Below, piece after piece: positions 13,943 to 18,394 of a stretch of 18,394 bases of DNA. Source of the stretch: Planctomycetaceae bacterium (GTDB taxonomy: Bacteria; Planctomycetota; Planctomycetia; Pirellulales; Thermoguttaceae); contig JAITKS010000179.1 of the NCBI GenBank assembly GCA_031278315.1, positions 1-18,394 of the forward strand, read 5' to 3'. Position numbers and translations under genes: made by a program. The first letter of the stretch is position 1; every line of letters begins with the position of its first letter. A model generated the notes under the pieces. The model worked only from the letters and a program-made list of their open reading frames with translations, was not told the origin of the DNA and searched no databases.

Positions 13943-16627
13943 ATGTCAATATCTTTCGTTTGTCCGCAATGCGGTTTTTCATGTACGGTGAGCGAATCTT
14001 TGATCGGTCGTAAGGCGAAATGTCCAAAATGTAAGACAGTGTTTGTTCTTGGACAAACGTCAACAGTTTTATCTACAAAAACTCCGCCTGTTTCATCAAC
14101 ATCAGTTCAATCTCCAGAAACTAAATCTCAACCGGTTCAATCCCAACCGGTTCAATCTCAACCGATTTTGAAATCGCGTACTTCGGAAATTTCGCCCCAA
14201 AAAATTTCGCTACAAAAAATTTCGCTACAAAATAATCCAAATCAAAATAATCCAAATCAAAATATTCCGACTCAAAATGTTCCGAATCAGAATACTCCGA
14301 CTCAGAATATTCCAAATCAGAATGTTCCGAATCAGAATATTCCGACTCAAAATGTTCCAAATCAAAATACTCAGATCAAAAAGGTACCGAATCCATTGGA
14401 ATCATACGATGGTAATATTTCGCTTTGTCCGACAATTCATACTAAAGAGCAATTGAAACGTTATCGGACAATGTTGCTAACACCATTGCAAACCCCGCTT
14501 CCAGTAGAGAAAATGACAATTGGTTACAAAATTGGACTTTTCCTTACGGCTCTTTTTATGATTTTACTGCCGATTGTTTATATCGGCTTGATAGTTGGAC
14601 TCTGTGTTCTCGAATACTTTTATTTTGTCTGGACTAAAGATATGGAAGTGACAAAAGGTTTTACTCATATTGTTCTTTATTTTGCGGTTCCTGCTGCATT
14701 AGGTACGGTAATTATTATATTAATAAAACCGTTAATATTTAGTTGGTTTGAGAAAGATTCCCGTTTTGAAATTACTCGGGAACGTGAACCTCTACTTTTT
14801 GATTTTGTTCAGCATCTTTGTACGTTTGTTGGTGCGCCGATGCCTCGCCGTATATTTGTCAATTGTCAGGTTAATGCTTATGCTGGTATGTCTTATGGCA
14901 TTTGGGGCGCGGTTTGGGGCGGTAACGCCTGCGATTTGATGATAGGATTACCACTCGTTGCCGGCTTGAAAACATCAGAGTTCGCCGGAGTTCTTGCACA
15001 TGAATTTGGACATTTTACACAAGCCGGTACACGGCGTATGGATTATATTGTCCGAACACTTCTTAGCTGGTTTGCTCACGTTTATTATTATCGTGACCGA
15101 ATGGATACATGGTTGATATTGGGGTCGAATATATGGGGAATCGGACTCGGTTTTTTGGTGATACGTTTTTTTGTATGGATTATACGGCGGTTCATTTGGC
15201 TTTTGATGATGCTCGGTCAATATGCAGCCGGTTTTATGAGCCGTCAAATGGAATACGACGCTGACCGTTTTGAAATTCGACTTAGCGGCAGCTCTAGTTT
15301 TGCCGATACAACCAAACAAATTATTAAATTGAATATCGCAAATGAAAAAACAATCAGCGACATTCAATATATGCTCAACGAAGATCGATTACCTGATAAT
15401 TACCCGCTTCTTATCGCAGCTAATTTGAAAATTATGAACGATAAACTCGACTTGTGGTCAACAAAAACAATTCAAAAAAATAAGACAGGATTTTTTGATA
15501 CACATCCTTCCGAAGCTGACCGTATTGCAGCAGCAACCAAAATGGCGGAACCGGGCGTTTTGCATATTAATCTCCCTGCAAGTTTGTTTTTCCGTAATTT
15601 CTTGGCATTGAGCCGTGAAGTCTCGCTGGATTTCTACAAGAAAGAAGCCGGTTTAGATTTAAAACCCGATATGTTGAAAAATGCCGGAACAGTCATTGAT
15701 CAATTACGCCGAGAACATGCAGGACAAGAGGCAATCGTTCAATTTTTCCAAAGAGCTTATATTCAAAACCGATTTCTCACATTTTCAGCATTCGAATTAT
15801 TAAAAAATATCAACGATACAAAATCCCGGCTTATTCAGGCACGCAATCGCCAATCAGGTTACGCGAAAGAAATGCTGAACATGGTCAAAGTGTACGATAA
15901 AGCGGAAAGGCAAGTCATCCAAATGATTTATTTACGTGAGCTTCTTCGTTTGAAAGTTAAGGCACAACTCCCCAACGCCGAATTTAAGTTACCGAAATCA
16001 TTTGCTGAAGCTGCACGGATGTTAGACATTTCTGAATCGCAATTATCAGACTATAAATCACAGATAGAAATGAGAGACAACGCAGCAGCTGAACGTCTGT
16101 TCTATGCACGAGAATTACTAAAACAACCGGAAATTCAAAACCGAATTGAAAACGGAATTGTATTACATAAACGTATGGAAGTATTATTTCCAATTTTAGA
16201 TAAGATTGGTAAAACACAATCGGAATTTACTCAAACTCACCAGAATTTTGCCGCAGGAATATTGTGGTTGGAATTTTTTCCGGCATTATCACAAGACTAT
16301 GCGGCATCACTTTGGCGTTCTATCGAGAACACCGTTGATAGTTTACATCGAATGTGTAAACGTTATCATACAATTTTTTCTGACACACCTTATCCATTTG
16401 AACATGCACGAAGCGAAATAACACTTGGCACTTTTTTAGTTCCTGATTTGAACGTAACCGAATGGCAACTGATAGATTCTTATCAGGCATTTGACCTTTT
16501 ATTGGGCCGCCTTTTGACGACATATTCTCTCGTGTTGGGCGAATGCGCTGCAATAGGTTTGGCTGTGGAACAAGCTCTCAATTTACCGCCGCTTCCTGTC
16601 CCGCCGCCGGAAAAAGATAATGAATAA
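13943..16627 (+). CDS. Membrane M48 metallopeptidase with N-terminal zinc ribbon and Asn/Gln repeats
   Basis: This 894-residue membrane zinc protease is probably involved in membrane-protein quality control like HtpX-type enzymes. Residues 7-30 form a zinc ribbon (C7-x2-C10 and C27-x2-C30, MJ0042-like). A Gln/Pro/Asn linker follows, with QPVQS repeats and nine xPxQN pentapeptides (residues 98-142). Two membrane spans lie at about 193-230 and 242-262. The M48 domain has AHEFGHFTQ (H353, E354, H357) and the third zinc ligand E437 in RQMEYDADRFE. More hydrophobic segments between them (about 385-425) are as in HtpX. Residues about 520-894 are a long, largely helical Lys/Glu/Gln-rich region that I do not recognise. 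HtpX itself is only about 290 residues, so this is a much enlarged multidomain form. Substrate and trigger are unknown. The start is clear because the zinc ribbon begins at residue 6. Confidence 0.92.
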   Translation: MSISFVCPQCGFSCTVSESLIGRKAKCPKCKTVFVLGQTSTVLSTKTPPVSSTSVQSPETKSQPVQSQPVQSQPILKSRTSEISPQKISLQKISLQNNPNQNNPNQNIPTQNVPNQNTPTQNIPNQNVPNQNIPTQNVPNQNTQIKKVPNPLESYDGNISLCPTIHTKEQLKRYRTMLLTPLQTPLPVEKMTIGYKIGLFLTALFMILLPIVYIGLIVGLCVLEYFYFVWTKDMEVTKGFTHIVLYFAVPAALGTVIIILIKPLIFSWFEKDSRFEITREREPLLFDFVQHLCTFVGAPMPRRIFVNCQVNAYAGMSYGIWGAVWGGNACDLMIGLPLVAGLKTSEFAGVLAHEFGHFTQAGTRRMDYIVRTLLSWFAHVYYYRDRMDTWLILGSNIWGIGLGFLVIRFFVWIIRRFIWLLMMLGQYAAGFMSRQMEYDADRFEIRLSGSSSFADTTKQIIKLNIANEKTISDIQYMLNEDRLPDNYPLLIAANLKIMNDKLDLWSTKTIQKNKTGFFDTHPSEADRIAAATKMAEPGVLHINLPASLFFRNFLALSREVSLDFYKKEAGLDLKPDMLKNAGTVIDQLRREHAGQEAIVQFFQRAYIQNRFLTFSAFELLKNINDTKSRLIQARNRQSGYAKEMLNMVKVYDKAERQVIQMIYLRELLRLKVKAQLPNAEFKLPKSFAEAARMLDISESQLSDYKSQIEMRDNAAAERLFYARELLKQPEIQNRIENGIVLHKRMEVLFPILDKIGKTQSEFTQTHQNFAAGILWLEFFPALSQDYAASLWRSIENTVDSLHRMCKRYHTIFSDTPYPFEHARSEITLGTFLVPDLNVTEWQLIDSYQAFDLLLGRLLTTYSLVLGECAAIGLAVEQALNLPPLPVPPPEKDNE
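14234..14368. repeat. Nine 15-nt repeats encoding xPxQN pentapeptides
   Basis: Nine in-frame 15-nt units encode NPNQN, NPNQN, IPTQN, VPNQN, TPTQN, IPNQN, VPNQN, IPTQN and VPNQN. Just upstream are shorter tandem units encoding QPVQS (x2 and a partial) and KISLQ (x2). These make a flexible polar tether between the zinc ribbon and the first membrane span. The 15-nt period keeps the frame. Confidence 0.9.
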
Positions 16628-16710
16628 AAAAATTACACCAGCTATTAATAAAACAACGAAATCAGTTTAACAATTCAAATAAAAAATTAAAAAATAAAGG
16701 TAATAACGAA

Positions 16711-18345
16711 ATGTCTGTTGATAATACAACAACAAATTATTCTATCGGTAATACTGCCGTTGTTGCCGTAACTTCTACACGAAATCCAAAAACAAATACG
16801 TCTAACGATATATTCACTAACGCTTTAGATAATTCAACAATCGACGAAAATAATGCCGGATTAAACAAAAATTCAAACACAACTATCATTACAAATATTA
16901 AAAATTCCGCCGCTAATATCGAAAATAATATTTTAGCAGATGTCCTATTAGATAAATCAGAAAAATCAAAACAATCGAAAAATCCCGACCAAAATAATAT
17001 ATTGGATAAACGTAACGATAAAAAAAATATAGAAACATCACGTCTCGACAATGAACGTCTCGATAAAAAATTATTGAATCAATCTGAAATTCGCTCCGAC
17101 GAATTAGAAACCGATTACGTCAATCAACTTGATCGCCGTAAGCAAATTCATAATGAATATTTGAACCGCCTTAATAAACACTCTGAACAAAATAAATCAA
17201 CAAATATAATTCACGAAACAACAAAAAATTTATCACAAACTGAAAATCAATTACAATCAGTAACAACAAATTCAATCACCAATAATCCAACTGAATCAGT
17301 CATCTCGGCACCAATCACCCAAAACAATAATCTCAATAACAATACCGGTCAGATCAAATTTTTAGACGCAACTAATTACCGGTCAGCTGTACGTAAAACA
17401 TTATTGCAAAACGACTTGAACGCCGAAATCGTTCCGTCAAGAATTTCTGTAACGATAATGGTCTTAACGGCTTCAACTCACAAAGAATCGAATCGTCATT
17501 CTGCCGGCAGTCAACAAACTACTTTCACAATTTTCACTCCAACCGGACGTATAGAACAAATCGAATACAATAAAGATCAAAATAATCATCAAAAACAAAA
17601 CGAAGAAAATAATAAAAATAATAACAATAATGATAAAGAAAAAAATAAAAACAAAAAAAATAATATCGAACAATTACAACAATCTCAATCAGATAATTCA
17701 TATAAAAATAATTCTTCACTTATAGACTCTTCAAACAACACTCCAGATATTTTTAATAATTCACCGAAACAAACATTGCTGCCAAAAGAAATCGCGGATA
17801 TGCAATCAGATAATAATCCGAGCAAAATTTTTGAATCCAATCCGCCTGACATCGAATCAAACCGCCAAAGTATATTTGACCTTTCACATCTGCCTGAAAT
17901 TATCGTAACGATATTGTCGGAAGCGGTTAAATTTTCAGGTCAAATTGATTTCAATAAAAATAATCAAATAAACAAAAATACAAATAATATCGATAACAAT
18001 AACATTCATAACACTATCGATAATTTAGACTTAAATTTGAATACAGATTTCAGTTTAGATATTGGCGATGTTTCATGGCGAAATAGATTATTGTTGCGAA
18101 TAGCTGCCGCAAGCAGGTCGATGGCAAATCGAAATAATACGTTTAGAGTCAAATTGAATTTAGATGATTCAGGTGAATTATTCATACGAATCAGAAAGAA
18201 CAACGGTAATTTTTCTGTCTCATTTACAGCAACAAATTCCGCAGTTGCCGAAAGTCTAATTAACGGAATCGATACGCTCAAACAATCTCTTGAGGATGAT
18301 AATGTCAAGTTAGAAGACGTCATGATAAACGTCGGTCAAATTTAA
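16711..18345 (+). CDS. FliK-like flagellar hook-length control protein, Asn-rich
   Basis: The protein is 544 residues. The N-terminal ~440 are low-complexity and extremely Asn/Lys/Ser-rich (for example NKNNNNNDKEKNKNKKNN near residue 310), with no domain. The C-terminal ~90 residues (about 455-544) look like the FliK C-terminal (Flg_hook) domain: FRVKLNLDDSGELFIRIRK, then GNFSVSFTATNSAVAESLI, LKQSLEDDNVKLEDVMINVG. That is the beta-beta-helix-beta order, with the L-x-x-SGEL turn replacing the usual L-x-P-x-x-L-G. FliK is a secreted molecular ruler that sets hook length and switches the export apparatus through this domain. A disordered, poorly conserved N-terminus is normal for FliK; such strong Asn enrichment is unusual. 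AAAGG about 10 nt before ATG 16711 may be a Shine-Dalgarno. No other flagellar gene is visible; flgD or hook genes might follow beyond the window. Confidence 0.72.
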   Translation: MSVDNTTTNYSIGNTAVVAVTSTRNPKTNTSNDIFTNALDNSTIDENNAGLNKNSNTTIITNIKNSAANIENNILADVLLDKSEKSKQSKNPDQNNILDKRNDKKNIETSRLDNERLDKKLLNQSEIRSDELETDYVNQLDRRKQIHNEYLNRLNKHSEQNKSTNIIHETTKNLSQTENQLQSVTTNSITNNPTESVISAPITQNNNLNNNTGQIKFLDATNYRSAVRKTLLQNDLNAEIVPSRISVTIMVLTASTHKESNRHSAGSQQTTFTIFTPTGRIEQIEYNKDQNNHQKQNEENNKNNNNNDKEKNKNKKNNIEQLQQSQSDNSYKNNSSLIDSSNNTPDIFNNSPKQTLLPKEIADMQSDNNPSKIFESNPPDIESNRQSIFDLSHLPEIIVTILSEAVKFSGQIDFNKNNQINKNTNNIDNNNIHNTIDNLDLNLNTDFSLDIGDVSWRNRLLLRIAAASRSMANRNNTFRVKLNLDDSGELFIRIRKNNGNFSVSFTATNSAVAESLINGIDTLKQSLEDDNVKLEDVMINVGQI

Positions 18346-18358
18346 TAAATTGAAAAAA

Positions 18359-18394
18359 ATATCAGTGGAATAATTGTTTTTTTGCGGGACTGGT
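18359..18394 (+). repeat. Left end of a third hairpin element (cut by window edge)
   Basis: ATATCAGTGGAATAAT at 18359-18374 matches 13490-13505 at 15 of 16 positions and again lies just after a stop codon (14 bp) on the coding strand. The following TTTTTTTGCGGGACTGGT has the G-rich start expected of a hairpin, but the window ends there. Confidence 0.5.

Noticed and set aside
14121..14360. Minus-strand ORF of Glu/Ser/Tyr/Asp repeats
   Set aside because: It is the antisense of the xPxQN repeat tract of the M48 gene; repeats keep any frame open.

Overview
This is an AT-rich bacterial chromosome segment with ordinary housekeeping and accessory genes separated by unusually long, repeat-filled intergenic spaces. 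The gene types hint at an AT-rich member of the Planctomycetota or a related PVC-group lineage. They are an FHA-GAF-SpoIIE phosphatase, an M48 peptidase with an N-terminal CxxC/CxxC zinc ribbon, an isoaspartyl methyltransferase with a signal peptide, an AddB-like PD-(D/E)XK protein without a partner helicase beside it, a squalene/phytoene synthase and a FliK-like protein. This placement is inference from gene content, because there is no rRNA in the window. Most genes lack a convincing Shine-Dalgarno sequence.

Layout: every gene left of about 4.2 kb is on the minus strand and every gene right of about 5.0 kb is on the plus strand. On the left are the start of an AAA-family ATP-binding protein (cut by the window edge), an oxygen-dependent protoporphyrinogen/coproporphyrinogen oxidase of haem synthesis, and an FHA-GAF-PP2C (SpoIIE/RsbU-type) signalling phosphatase. 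The phosphatase has six iteron-like repeats upstream. An 800-bp gene-free zone follows, then tRNA-Leu(CAA), tRNA-Pro(CGG) and aat, an N-degron transferase that uses Leu-tRNA. On the right follow the AddB-like nuclease, the squalene/phytoene synthase, the exported isoaspartyl methyltransferase with an extra C-terminal domain, a hot-dog thioesterase, the zinc-ribbon M48 membrane peptidase and the Asn-rich FliK-like flagellar protein.

The genes do not form one pathway. Several concern protein quality (aat, the methyltransferase, the M48 peptidase); others concern haem, isoprenoid lipid, recombination, signalling and flagellum assembly. Spacing suggests mostly single-gene transcription units.

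The most distinctive content is non-coding. There are two copies of a dispersed hairpin element sharing a loop, an internal core and a right end, with further copies of its apparent left end at 456-475 and at the right window edge. There are two long palindromes built of CGAAA units, a perfectly phased 11-copy heptamer array, the six-copy ~16-bp array, and many tandem duplications inside genes (6-, 12- and 15-nt units). I found no complete transposase, CRISPR array, rRNA, or clearly new multigene system; the dispersed hairpin family is the best candidate for something undescribed.
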